Shown here piece after piece: positions 34,911 to 45,564 of a stretch of 64,000 nt of DNA. The DNA is from Gigaspora margarita (Eukaryota; Glomeromycota; Glomeromycetes; Diversisporales; Gigasporaceae): the NCBI GenBank assembly GCA_009809945.1, contig WTPW01000591.1, forward strand, positions 24,371-88,370. Reading direction: 5' to 3'. How positions within the stretch are numbered: the first letter of the stretch is position 1; the number at the start of each line of letters is the position of its first letter. The notes under the pieces were generated by a model. It was not told the origin of the DNA. It ran no database searches and was given only the letters and a program-made list of their open reading frames with translations. The translations under genes were made by a program, and so were the position numbers.

Positions 34911-36042
34911 TTTTTTTTTGATGTTAAAGTGCCTACCTTGGGACTTAGGAATTTTTTATTCAAGATATTAGGACCGTCAGTGACTCTCAAGGGGATCACT
35001 GGCATTTGTTACATTGAAGAGAGTACACTAGCCACACCTGCAACTTTTGGTTGCCTATTTAAGTAGCCACCCAAGGTTCTACACTAGCTGCCATACATGC
35101 AACCCGCATACCGGCATTGCCTATTTAAACCCTCTGATCTTCTGTTCCTCATGCCAAACCCATCTTGTATCACCAGAACAATCCTGTTACATAAGTCAGT
35201 CAGACTGTTCCAGATGCTTATTCATAGTCCTTAGAACCCAGCTAGGCATTCCTGGTCTGTTATCCTCAGGAGAAACTTGGTAGAGCATTCACTATTTCTG
35301 GTGCTTATCTACACTTTTTGGTAACTTACGCACAGCTTTACCTATTTACTTGCAGTCAGGGCTAACCATTAAACTGCTACCATTACCTACTACCACCCTT
35401 GTGAAGTTCACTGAACCTCAGTACTCCATTCCCTTACCAGGATCCTTTTCCTCAAAATTTCTAACTACCAATTCAGTTAGCCTGGAAGGATCAGTTAGCA
35501 GGCTTTAAGGTACTTTATAGTCTCTCTTTCCTTGGTCCGTACTTCTATAACATAGGTCCTTTTCCTCTGTTGCAACTCTGGCACCAGATTGGTATGCCCC
35601 CTTTGCCATAAAGGCTCTTGCCTGTTCAGTCTTCCAGTCAGTCACCATCTGGTTCCTGTAGTACCATCAAAAGTTCTGCTACTTCTTCACTCAGGTCTTG
35701 CCCAAGCCCGTTTCCTGTTTTATCCTACTTGTTCCCAGGATTTCTGCACCTTCTTTTTCCTCATGTAACAATACCCAAGTCAGTCAGCTTCCAGTTACCT
35801 AGTCACTTCCTTTTCACTCATGTAACATTACACAAGTCAGTTGGCTCCTGATAATTGGTGTGACTCAGGTTACAGATCTACTGACCTGACTTTGTATCGC
35901 AGGATGCAGTCACACTGTAATGCAGAAAGTGTAATGTTAAAGGTGGATTTTTTCCTTGGTGAGAATTGAACTCAGGGCCATCTCGTTAGATAGGCTTGGG
36001 GGTGACAACAAGCCAGCTACACTATGTCGCCACATTCTTCTT
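34911..36042 (-). mobile_element. tRNA-derived SINE-like retroposon
   Basis: This GC-richer block of about 1.13 kb reads on the minus strand. It begins with a tRNA-like head (36033-35950): an A-box-like TAGTGTAGCTGG, then a T-arm with stem TGAG, loop TTCAATT and stem CTCA. It ends in a poly(A) run (plus-strand T run at 34906-34919). It is flanked by a 14-bp direct repeat tcccaattcctttt / tcccaattcttttt (34897-34910, 36043-36056) that fits target-primed reverse transcription. Frames at 35047 and 35618 are not considered genes. It is long for a SINE, so the middle may be a composite or a LINE tail. Confidence 0.65.
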
Positions 36043-36544
36043 TCCCAATTCTTTTTACTCACAATCCTGCCAATTTAAATGCTCTTCTTGAACTTGCAAA
36101 ACCTATGAGCAAGGTGCTGATTTTGCTACTAATGCTAACCCTGGTATGAATAATCCTAATATTGCTGCCTATGAGAAGGAAATAGAACAACTAACCAAAC
36201 AAATAAATCAGATGTCATTGAACTACGCATTTATTGTCTCTGCCTTGAGTGCCCAAACTGAACCACAATATTGCCCAAAACAATCCAAGCAGATCTACTA
36301 AAAACCAAGGCCTACCAATAATTTTTACCCAAATATTATCTGCTATCAATGTAGTGAACAATAACACTATGCCTGATACTGTATGGCTAAACATCTCTCA
36401 ACTAAAGAACAATGTTGTTAAATGAATTCTCAACCCCAAATAAAGCAAAAAATTCATTATGCTGCTATAGAGGAAGAATATTGTTCAGATGAGGATAAGT
36501 TTATGTCACTTGAGCCCATATCCTAAACCCTATTCCTTAATTTG

Positions 36545-37165
36545 TTATGCAGGCATATTTGCCTGCATAAATTTTAAAATTTTAAATTTTTTAAATAAAA
36601 CTTAAATATTAATTTTAGCTATATACTTTCTAAGTAAAAAATATAATATTAGTTCTGTTTTATCAACTTTATTATAAAATTTTTTAAAATTATTAAAAAC
36701 TTTGGTGTAATAAAAGTTTAAAGTTTTTGTTTTGAAACTTTTACTATAGAATTTTTTCTTTAGGTTTTCTCAAATTTTATATATCTCTGTCTATAAAAAA
36801 ATTTTTACTTCTAATACAAGTCTTAATTTTTACAAGTAAATTACTTAAAGTGCAATAATAAAAGTTGTAATTCTTTATATAAACTACAATAATGTATTAG
36901 GAACTATATTTTTAAAACTAATATTTAAAGAATTTACCAAGATATTGTAAATTATTTTTTTGGTTAAAAAATATTTTTAAAATTCAATATTTTAGCTCAT
37001 AAGCAACATAAACATTTTGTCTAATAATATAAAATTAAATAATTCAAAATATAATCCTTGTTTTTAAATATTATTATACCAAATTTTATTTAAATATTTT
37101 AAATAATTAAAAAAGTAGATCAGAGATATATTTATAGTAATTATGCAGGCAAATTTGCCTGCAAA
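36545..37165. mobile_element. Probable insertion with GCAGGCAAATTTGCCTGC at both ends
   Basis: The palindrome GCAGGCAWATTTGCCTGC lies at both edges of a strongly A/T-rich block that separates gag from the protease-region coding sequence. No reliable target duplication was found, so the class is unknown. Confidence 0.5.
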
Positions 37166-37169
37166 CCTT

Positions 37170-38097
37170 TACAAGCTAAGGGATAATACTAACCACAAAG
37201 TGCAAAAGGAAGTTCAAAGAGAAATCCAAAAGAAATCTAAATCTTAAAAAGAAATTAAACTAAGAAACAGAACTGTGCAAGCTAATGAACCTGAATTTGA
37301 GGATATGGTAGAAGAACCCATTGAAGTCCTTAAACTCTCTAAAGCACCTAGAAAGAAGATTCAAAAACTTCCTTCTGTAATCGATCAATTGGAGCCCTAT
37401 GATATCTCCAAAGATTTTTGAATTGACAAGTCCAAGCTGCCTATGGTTAGTTTCTTCAATATCCTAACCAATGTAAAAATCTTGCCCAAACTATGAAAAG
37501 AGGCAATGTCCCTGTTACTAAAGCCAACCATGTAGAATTAGAACCCAAAAGAAAAACAGTAGCTATGAAGTGCCATATCAATATTAAAGGACAACTAGTA
37601 GTTGCCATACTCGACTCTAGTGCTGCTGTTAGTATTATCACTGCCAAACTAATGAAGAGATTAGAATTGAAAATTAACCAAGAGTCCAAAACTATTGTCA
37701 TAAATGCTAATGAACAAAAAGAAAAAGCATTAGGATCCATTAATGATATAAAGATTATCTTCCAAAATATTGCAATTCCTATTAATTTGCAAATTATAGA
37801 ATCAAAGAATAAAACCCTTTTGTTAGGAACTGATTGGTTCAACAAGTCCAAAGCAAACCTTGATTTTGATAATCATACTCTAAAGATTTGCTATTTAGGA
37901 AAAAGAGCTACTATTTATACTACCCATGTAAGCGGTGAACCTATACCTGAAGAATTTAAAAAATTTACCGATGAGTATGAATGGATAGATGAAATTGAAC
38001 AAGATGAAACAGAAACTTACTATACTGAAGAAGAAGACCAAGAAGAAGAAAACCTGTTCTTTTTTCCTTGGACTGAAGTTATTTCTAAAAGAACCTA
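37170..38097 (+). pseudogene. Ty3 protease (retropepsin) segment
   Basis: A long mostly open reading with an uninterrupted 201-codon part from 37493. The retropepsin signature is A-I-L-D-S-S-A-A-V-S-I-I, about 40 residues into that part. The family motif is D-S/T-G-A, and here the Gly reads Ser (explained by GGT to AGT), which should abolish activity. A later L-L-L-G-T-D-W-F matches the conserved L-G-x-D-W block, and an acidic Glu/Asp-rich linker follows. A stop lies just upstream at 37422-37424 (TGA). An antisense frame at 37456-37851 is a shadow. Confidence 0.7.
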
Positions 38098-39472
38098 GCA
38101 GCCTATATTGCTTTTACTGCTGAAGTTAATGTCCAACCCTCTACTATGCAAATTAACACTTCCCTTACCAATTTTAAAAAGAAGATTGCAGAAAAGATTC
38201 TTCTCAACAATTGACATATTTATGCAGAAAATATCTCTGAAGAAGGACAAACTCTAGAACTTGGACAAACCAGTGAAGTTTGCCATGAAATTTATATCCC
38301 AAATGCCCATCCAATTAAACAACGAGCATACAGAGCCTCCCCAGATAACTGAGAATTCCTTAAAAATGAAATTGAAGAAATGAAAAAAAGAGGAATCATT
38401 AGAGAATCATGTAGCCCATGGTCTTTTCCTGTAGTTATTGTACCTAAAAAGAATGAAAAGAAGAGACTTTGAATTGACTACTGCAAGTTAAATGCAGTTA
38501 CAGAAAAAGATGTCTACCCTCTACCTGACATCAATGAAATCCTATCTGTTTTCGAAAGAGCCCAATAGTTCACTAGTTTAGATCTGGCTAGTGGATATTA
38601 GCAAGTTGCTGTAAATGAAAAAGATAAAAAGAAAACCGCTTTCATCACTAGGTAAGTTCAATGTAATGCTCTTTGGACTATGCAATGCACCTGCTACCTT
38701 TCAACTATTAATGGACAAGATTCTTCACCCATTTATCAACAAGTTTGTAGTAGTGTATCTAGATGATATCACTATTTACTCTAGAATATTTGAAGAACAT
38801 TGTCAACATCTTCAAACTGTATTTAATACTCTAGAAGAAGCTAATCTAAAGCTGAACACAGAAAAATATATTTTTTTTAAATGAAATCAAATTCTAGGAC
38901 ATATTGTAGGAAAAGAGAGAGTAAAACCTGATGAAGAAAAGATTGCTAAAGTGAAAAACTTCCCCACACCTACCACTGTTAGACAAATTAGAGGATTCCT
39001 AGGACTTGCTTCTTATTACAGGAAGTTTATTAAAGAATTTCCAAAATTGCCAAACCTCTTAATCTCTTGTTACAAAAAGACCAACTCTACTATTGGGGTA
39101 ATGAACAAGAAAAAACTTTTCAAACCTTGAAGGACCATCTTGTCTCTGCACCAATTTTACAATATCCTGATTTTAACTAGCCCTTTTATGTTCATACTGA
39201 TGCTTTACAGTCTGGTCTAGGAGCTGTACTGGCTAAATAGATGAAAACAAAAGAGAGCATGTTATAGTATATACTAGCAAAAGTCTTTCCAAAGCTGAAC
39301 AAAACTACTCTGCTACAGAATTAGAATGCTTAGCTATAGTATAGGCTGTTGAACACTTCTATCAATACCTAGAAGGAACCCACTTTTTTTCTACCTCATT
39401 ACTAATCATATAGCCTTAAAATGGCTTAGAACTACAAAACTGGTTAAAAAAAGAGCCAGATGGATTATGCTC
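38098..39472 (+). pseudogene. Ty3 reverse transcriptase and RNase H (first part)
   Basis: This segment reads as Ty3/gypsy RT followed by RNase H in the order expected. RT motifs include I-D-Y-C-K-L-N (Arg to Cys) near 38475, F-G-L-C-N-A-P-A-T-F-Q near 38675, and the intact active-site Y-L-D-D at 38756-38767. The connection motif G-F-L-G-L-A-S-Y-Y-R-K-F follows near 38995. RNase H T-D-A-L and the T-E-L-E-C-L-A-I-V block follow. Stops sit where Trp is conserved (before I-D-Y, in A-Q-W-F, in G-Y-W-Q, in A-I-V-W-A-V), each a one-step G-to-A change. The coding ends abruptly at 39472, at the insertion. Confidence 0.8.
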
Positions 39473-40625
39473 TAGGGGTGACTATACACATTATACAAAA
39501 TTATGAAAATTTCTGAAGAGGTGATAACCAATCAAAATCGTAGATTTTTAAAATAACAAAGTCATAAAAAAATGTAAAAACAAAGTGTAATAAATTAAAG
39601 ATAATATATTAAAGACTATATATTAAAGTTCATAATAAATGCTCTAAATCTAGTTGCAGTAGTAAGTATTTTTATTTATTTATTTGTTTATTAATCCATC
39701 TATTTATTAACAAGTTATAATAACAAGTTTTAACTATTGTTAATAATTTTTGATATGATAAACTGTATGTCTAGTCTAAAACACAATGCTAAATGTCTGA
39801 TGTGATCTTTACAATGCAATAATTATTCTATTGATGGAGATATTTATGATCTTGGTACAGTATACAATATATATACTGGTATACATGGCTTCTATTTTAA
39901 ACAAAAAAAAGAAATTATATAGTTAGTTAAGCTGCAATTACTGTATTATGCTTTAATTAAAAGATTTCTAAACAAATATATATAATAATAATGAGATGTT
40001 TGAAATATTATTTTCACTAAATCGTCACCTTTAACTTTTCATACTTTTTTTTTATTTGGCAAGTTGAATTTAGTTAACCTAATAGTTTATATTTTTGACA
40101 ATATGCTTTTTAATAGTAACTTTGCTAGGTAATAGCAGTACAAGGATGTGAGATTAACAGGGATTAAAGAAATATGTTATAGAATGGTTCAAATACTTCG
40201 AGTTTGCTTAAACACTTTGCTATGTTTCATAAGCAGTATAAGTTACTTGCCTTTTCTAAAAAAGTATTGTAAAACAATATAAAAAAAATTCTTATCAATT
40301 GTGTAATGATAGGACCCCAGACATCTCTCATATAGGTTATAACTGATCTGCATGAATTTAGGCATTTTTGCTACCTCTAAAATCAAGTAAATTTGCTAAA
40401 AGTTGGATTATTATATATAAACTTTATAGTAATTTGCTAAAAACTAAATTATAACATCTAGTATCAAGTAAATAAATATAGTATAAATTTTTTTATTTGA
40501 ATTCATAGAATTAAAATAAAAAAATTTTTATCAAATTTGGTCAAGAACTCGTGGAGATATCTTTGATGAAAGTTTCTGTAAACAATTTCAACGTAACTTC
40601 TTTGTAATATATTTTTTTGCTTTTT

Positions 40626-42175
40626 CAAAATAACCCACTGTTCAGTGATGATTTACAAGAAATTTTACTATGCTAACTAAAAAAAATTTTATAACTAGAC
40701 TTGTAGCACATATCATGGACTAATAAAATCTCAAATTTTATAAAAAAGTATTAAAAACTCGTAAAGATATTAATGTTTTTGTAAATTTAGATGCATACGT
40801 TTTCGCAAGTTTTCCCTAAACTTCAAATACTTCCTGAAGCACTTTCTCAAAATAAAAACTCCAAAATGTGACTAAGTAAGATAGTAGAATAGGTATTTTA
40901 AAGTCTTCGTTTAAAATTTCATCAAAAACAGATCAATATTGACTAAGTTATGATGATTTTTCAATTTGCTTCCAGATTCGAGATTTTCTAAAATTTACAA
41001 TTTTGATGAAAACAAAAAAATTATATCACAGGCTAGATTTTTACAAGTTCAAATGAAACATGTTACTGCGCACTAAGTAAACTTTTAGAGCATATTATTG
41101 ATTAATAGAATCTCTAATTTTATGAAAAAGTATTGAAACTCGTGAAGATATTAATGTTTTTGTAAATTCTGATGTTATACGTTTTTGCAAACAATTTGGC
41201 ATGTGATATACATTTTTGGAAATAAAAAAAATCTTTCATCAAAGATTTCTTTATGAGTTCTTGACCAAATTCAATAAAATTTTTTTTATTTTAATTTACA
41301 AATACAGTTAAACCTCCCCAAACTGGTATGCATGGTGGACAAGTTTTGTATTAGTATTGAGAGGTTATCAGATTTGAAATCATTATAAACTATATAGATT
41401 CATATAACAGAAATGAACTTGGTGGATTAATTTTTTATCAGATTTGACAGGTTATCAGTTTTGACAGGATCAGTTTGGGGAGGTTCAACTGTATATAGAA
41501 TTCAAATAAAAAAATTTTTATCGAATTTGGTCAAGAACTCATATAGAAATCTTCGATGAAAGATTTTTTCTATTTCCAAAGACATATATCACGTGCCAAA
41601 ATTGTTTGCAAAAACGTATGACGTCCAAATTTACAAAAATGTTAATATCTCCACGAGTTTTCAACATTTTTTCATAAATTTGATATTTTATTAGTCAATA
41701 ATATGCTCTAAAAATTTACTTAGTGCGCAGTAACTTGTTTTATTTGACTTGTAAAAATCTAGCCTGTGATGTAATTTTTCTGTTTTTATCAAAATAGTAA
41801 ATTTTAGAAAATCCCGAATCTGAAAGCAAATTGAAAAATCATCATAACTTCGTCAATATTGATCTGTTTTTGATGAAATTTTAAACAAAAACTTTAAAAT
41901 ACTTATTCTACCATCTTACTTAGTCACGTTTTGGAGGTTTCATTTTAAGAAAGTGCTTTTGAAAGCATTTGAAGTTTAGGGGAAAACTTGCAAAAACGTA
42001 TGCATCTGAATTTACAAAAACATTAATATCTTCATGAGTTTTTAATACGTTTTCATAATATTTGAGATTCTATTAGTCTATAATATGCGCTACAAGTTTT
42101 GTTATAAAATGTTTTTTAGTTAGCATAGTAAAATTTCTTGTAAATTATCACTGAACAGTGGGTTATTTTAAAAAG
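40626..42175. repeat. 1.55-kb palindrome with a MITE at its exact centre
   Basis: The left arm from 'ataacccactgttcagtgat' is mirrored by the right arm ending 'atcactgaacagtgggttat'. Arms of about 680 bp share blocks such as 'atcataacttagtcaatatt'-type and 'gcgcactaagtaa'-type sequences. A direct extra copy of the innermost arm sequence lies outside at 40500-40610. Confidence 0.75.
41306..41491. mobile_element. TA-flanked MITE with CAGTTRAACCTCCCC ends
   Basis: 186 bp. Ends CAGTTAAACCTCCCCAAACT and CAGTTGAACCTCCCCAAACT, with TA at 41304-41305 and 41492-41493. It contains GATTTGACAGGTTATCAG-like repeats. Its centre coincides with the centre of the surrounding palindrome. Confidence 0.85.
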
Positions 42176-42613
42176 TTAAAAATTATTATATAAATTACTA
42201 ATTCACTTAATAATAACCCCATGCAATTGTATTATATAATTATTTGTTTATCGACATATAATCATGATCAATGATCATAATGCATATGCAGAGTAAGCAC
42301 CAAGTTGCTATTGATACTAAAGCCCAATTATATACTACAACTACTTTTTAATTATAATTGATTATCACTTTGCTCCGTAAACTATTAATAACTTGATTAT
42401 CATCAAAATGTAGTTAAATTGCTAAAAATAAAATATGAGTTATTCGCCAAAATATTTAATTATGACCCTTTTTAAAATTAACTTTAATTTGCTAAAATTA
42501 AAATTTGAACCTTAGATCAAAATTGAATCAATTTGCTAAAAAAAAATATGACATATATCAGAGATGTCCGGGGTCCTGTAATAATCTACAAATTGATGAG
42601 ATGGTTGCCCCTG

Positions 42614-43720
42614 GAGGATTATGTACTATAATACATAGAGCAGGAAGGAAACATAACAATGCAAATTCCTTATCTAGAATGTATAAACTAGAGAAATTAT
42701 CAAAAAAGGAGCAAGAAGTAAACATGTTTGACCTACCTACTGAGCAAGAAGCTTTTAATGCATTTTTGCAGGAAAATCTATTACTATTCCAATAGATAAG
42801 GATGAAGAAGAAGTCTTCTATCTTGGAGATATTGAAGAACTTGACGAAGATGAAGTCTATCTTACCCTTGAAGACTTTTATTCAAGCAATCATTGGGATG
42901 ATTTTGAATCTCTTCCAGAAGCAGAAGAATATCCAATGATCTATGCTCTGAGAAAGTAGAACTACTCCGTAGATATGAAGTATATGAGTCAGACATTATT
43001 ACCTTCTTTAATCAACAAGGAAACCTAAATTTCAACCAAATGATGAAAAACCTTATAGCAGATTATACTAGTGAATTTGAAAAACATGAAGAAGCTAGAA
43101 AATGAAGACTGGAATATGACCAAGAAAAGAAACAAAATAGAATAGAATCTGAAGAACAAGAACCTGAAACCCAAAAAGGTCCTCAAACAATACAGGACCT
43201 AACCATTGTTAAATGGACCCTACATGATAACCTATCCCCAACCCTCCTTGATAGCATTCGACCATATGAACAAATGATCTTCTCAGCTGAGAGGATACAA
43301 TATGATAATCAATTTTGTACCTGGTATTATATGAACATATTAGCAAACAATTTTGTACAAAAAACAAAGGAAAAGGTCTTACTAAAGATTGAAAAGGTCC
43401 CTGTACCCAATGTTGGTGTAGAAATAAAGTATATAGCCCCTGTGATGAATGTCCTACTTGCTATGTTGAACTTTGACTCTGGATGACAATTAAACGATAT
43501 CCTATTGAGGAAATAGGACAATGCTATTGGAGTACACCTGATGGTTATGAAGGTAATAATATTTCAACTTTACCTGAACCCTACCCCTATGACACTCTAC
43601 CTTTGGAACCCTATTTGGACAACAATCTGACCCTGAAGTTATTCAACAAAACATTACCAATATTCAAATCATTTACCAAATCATTCAACCCACTTATACC
43701 CTAATAGACATACCTTGGTG
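42614..43720 (+). pseudogene. Ty3 RNase H end and linker to integrase
   Basis: The reading resumes with T-I-I-H-R-A-G-R-K-H-N-N-A-N-S-L-S-R near 42625-42680, the conserved end of Ty3 RNase H (H-x-G-x-x-N-x-x-A-D-x-L-S-R, with Asp to Asn). A long acidic linker follows in shifting frames: E-E-V-F-Y-L-G-D near 42810, a Glu/Gln-rich helix near 43080-43180, a possible Cys cluster (C-D-E-C-P-T-C) near 43445, and a Pro-rich part to 43704. No function is assigned to the linker. Confidence 0.6.
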
Positions 43721-44375
43721 GTTACCTTTGTTAGAAACACCCTCTCCCCAACTTTTAGATAAACACAACAATTTTTCTCCTAATTACCTTTGTAATTCTG
43801 TTTGGTAGACTACATCTAATTCTACTTTTTATTCTTAAATCATAATAATTTTTTTTTAAACCTGACAATAAGCTCAATCCAGTCTAAGTAGTTGGTATCC
43901 TAGCACCCTATTTTTAAATGGACCATGAACATTATCAAAACATAAAAACATTTCTAGAAACTGCCACCTACTCCTTCCAATTTACAAAAACCCAAAAAGA
44001 ACAATTACAAAGGAAAAGTCAATATTTTTGTATTAAAAACTATCAACTAAATAAAAGAAAACAAAAGCCCAACTAAGACCTACTAAAAGTAATTCAAAAA
44101 TATAAGGTTGAAGCTGTATTATACCTCATGCACAATCATCCTCTTGGAGTACATTTTGGAACTGACAAAATGTTTGACAAAATCAAAAGCTAATACTATT
44201 GGCCTCAAATGTATGAACATATTTGAAACTATATAAAGACTTGTGATAGTTATCAAAAGAGAGAAAAATATCAACAACATGGCCCTCTCCACCCTATCAA
44301 AATAGAAGCACCCTTTGACAAAATTGGAATTGATTTTGTTGGGTCTCTTCCTTCTACTGCTCAAGAAAATAAATA

Positions 44376-45564
44376 CAGTCTTCCTCCTCTATAATCACGC
44401 GGTTTGCTGCAGCAAAAATAGTGATTATAAAGAGGTGTGATTATATAGTAATTATCCTATATAATCACATTTAATACTGTGGTTTATATTATGTGATTAT
44501 ATAGAAGTAAATATTATAATCACAAATAGTTGCTACATATAAAAGTCCAAATTGTACAAAGTGAATCAACTTTTATGCATTAAGTAAAGTTGTTTAGAAT
44601 AACAAATTACACATATTCTAAAAGTTTTATATAATTTGGATGAACTTTTATTAATTAATTTCTTTACTTTATGTTAAACAAAAAAAAATAAATTATTTTT
44701 TTGTCCAACATAAGTTATAATAAAAAAGCAAATTAATAATAGTTTGTCAAGTTTGTCAAAATTCCAGAATATGTATAATTTGCATGTCAATCAGCTTTCT
44801 TAATGTGTTAATCGATTTACTTACCATATATTCCCAAAAATAAGCTACCCCATTTGTTTTGACCAAAAAACCCAAAAACCTATTTACCCGAAAATAAGCT
44901 ACTCCCACGATCGATAATAGTCACTACATAGTAAAGTCCAAATTTTACTATGTAAATCGATAATAGTCGCTTAAGTAAACTTTTTATGAAGATCAAAATA
45001 CACATACAGTAGAATTTTTAGCAAAATTAAAGAACATTTTATTATTTGACTTTTGACTTTTACCTTCAACGAAAAAAGTAAAATTTTTTAAAAAAGTATA
45101 TTCGATGAACGTAAAAATTAAAAGTCAAATAATAAAAAATGTCCAATTTGGCTAAAAATTTCAGAGTATATGCATTTAGAACTTCTGAACAAGTTTACTT
45201 AAGCGATTATAATCGATTTATTTAGTAGAATTTGGACTTTACTATGTAGAAATTTTTTGCGATCGCTAAAAACTAAATTTAATACAAAACAAGCAAACTT
45301 CTGATTTTTTGCATAACAAAAGATAGCTTACTTTCAGGAATTTATAGTAGTAAAATTTAGACTTTTAGATATAATATTGTGATTATATAAGAGTATTTTA
45401 CTAATAAAAAATTTCAAAAAGCTTTTAAAAAATGTGATAGTGATTATAAGCTATTTGTGATTATATTAAGGTATTTTTTATATAAAAAAAATGGTAGTTA
45501 AAATGCTGTGTGATTATATAAAGGTTGTGACTATAGAGGAGGTGATTGTAGAGGAGGAAGACTG
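44376..45564. mobile_element. TA-flanked 1.19-kb element with CAGTCTTCCTCC ends
   Basis: Ends CAGTCTTCCTCCTCTATAAT and its complement are flanked by TA (44374-44375, 45565-45566). It lies inside the integrase core between I-D-F-V-G and M-D-Y. GTGATTATA words repeat just inside both ends. It carries a nested AATAAGCTACC element. No transposase is visible. Confidence 0.8.
44824..45347. mobile_element. AATAAGCTACCCC-family TA element
   Basis: 524 bp, TA outside both ends (44822-44823, 45348-45349). The left end has AAAAATAAGCTACCCC twice, about 60 bp apart. Palindromic arms contain 'aaaagtcaaataataaaaaa'-type sequence, and the right end has the complement GATAGCTTACTTTC. Same family as 13790, 60538 and 61088. 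Confidence 0.65.

Larger units (their letters stand above)
34478..36530 (+). pseudogene. Ty3 gag remnant with dead zinc knuckle
   Basis: The segment 34478-34689 encodes a retrotransposon gag-domain signature (R-W-Q-N, then L-K-Q-G-P-K-E-P-I-N-S-Y-N-S-R-F-K-R-L). The reading is cut by the MITE at 34690 and the SINE at 34911, and resumes at about 36057 (N-P-A-N-L-N-A-L-L-E-L-A-K). After a +1 shift comes a helical segment rich in E, K and Q. Near 36341-36382 a CCHC knuckle (C-Y-Q-C-x4-H-x4-C) is readable, but with stops in place of the Gly and Arg expected before and after the His. Gag would form the particle and package RNA. This copy cannot. Confidence 0.7.
40311..42577. mobile_element. AGGACCC-family element, 2.27 kb
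   Basis: The ends AGGACCCCAGACATCTCTC and AGGACCCCGGACATCTCTG are flanked by gtaatgat (40303-40310) and gtaataat (42578-42585), 7 of 8 matching. Just inside both ends are repeats of 'aatttgctaaaa'. The core is the long palindrome at 40626-42175. No transposase frame is visible. Confidence 0.8.
39473..42613. mobile_element. CAGGGG-type TIR insertion in the Ty3 RNase H
   Basis: The RNase H frame stops at 39472 and resumes just after 42613. The edges TAGGGGTGACTAT and ATGGTTGCCCCTG are inverted with transition differences, resembling hAT CAGGGG ends. Flanking bases ttatgctc / ttatgtac are similar but offset by five bases on the right, so the exact right edge is uncertain. The left part (39473-40310) has no coding. 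Most of the rest is the nested element 40311-42577. Confidence 0.55.

Noticed and set aside
35950-36033. Functional tRNA gene on the minus strand
   Set aside because: The T-arm is good, but the acceptor and anticodon arms are not convincing. The sequence continues into a long body ending in poly(A), so a SINE head is more likely.
37456-37851. 131-codon frame antisense to the protease
   Set aside because: Complement of the Ty3 protease reading. The plus strand has family motifs and this one has none.
38098-39472. Reassigned stop codons (TGA or TAG read as Trp)
   Set aside because: TGG is used for Trp in the same relic, and TAA stops at Gln codons also occur. Decay by transition is simpler than a changed code.
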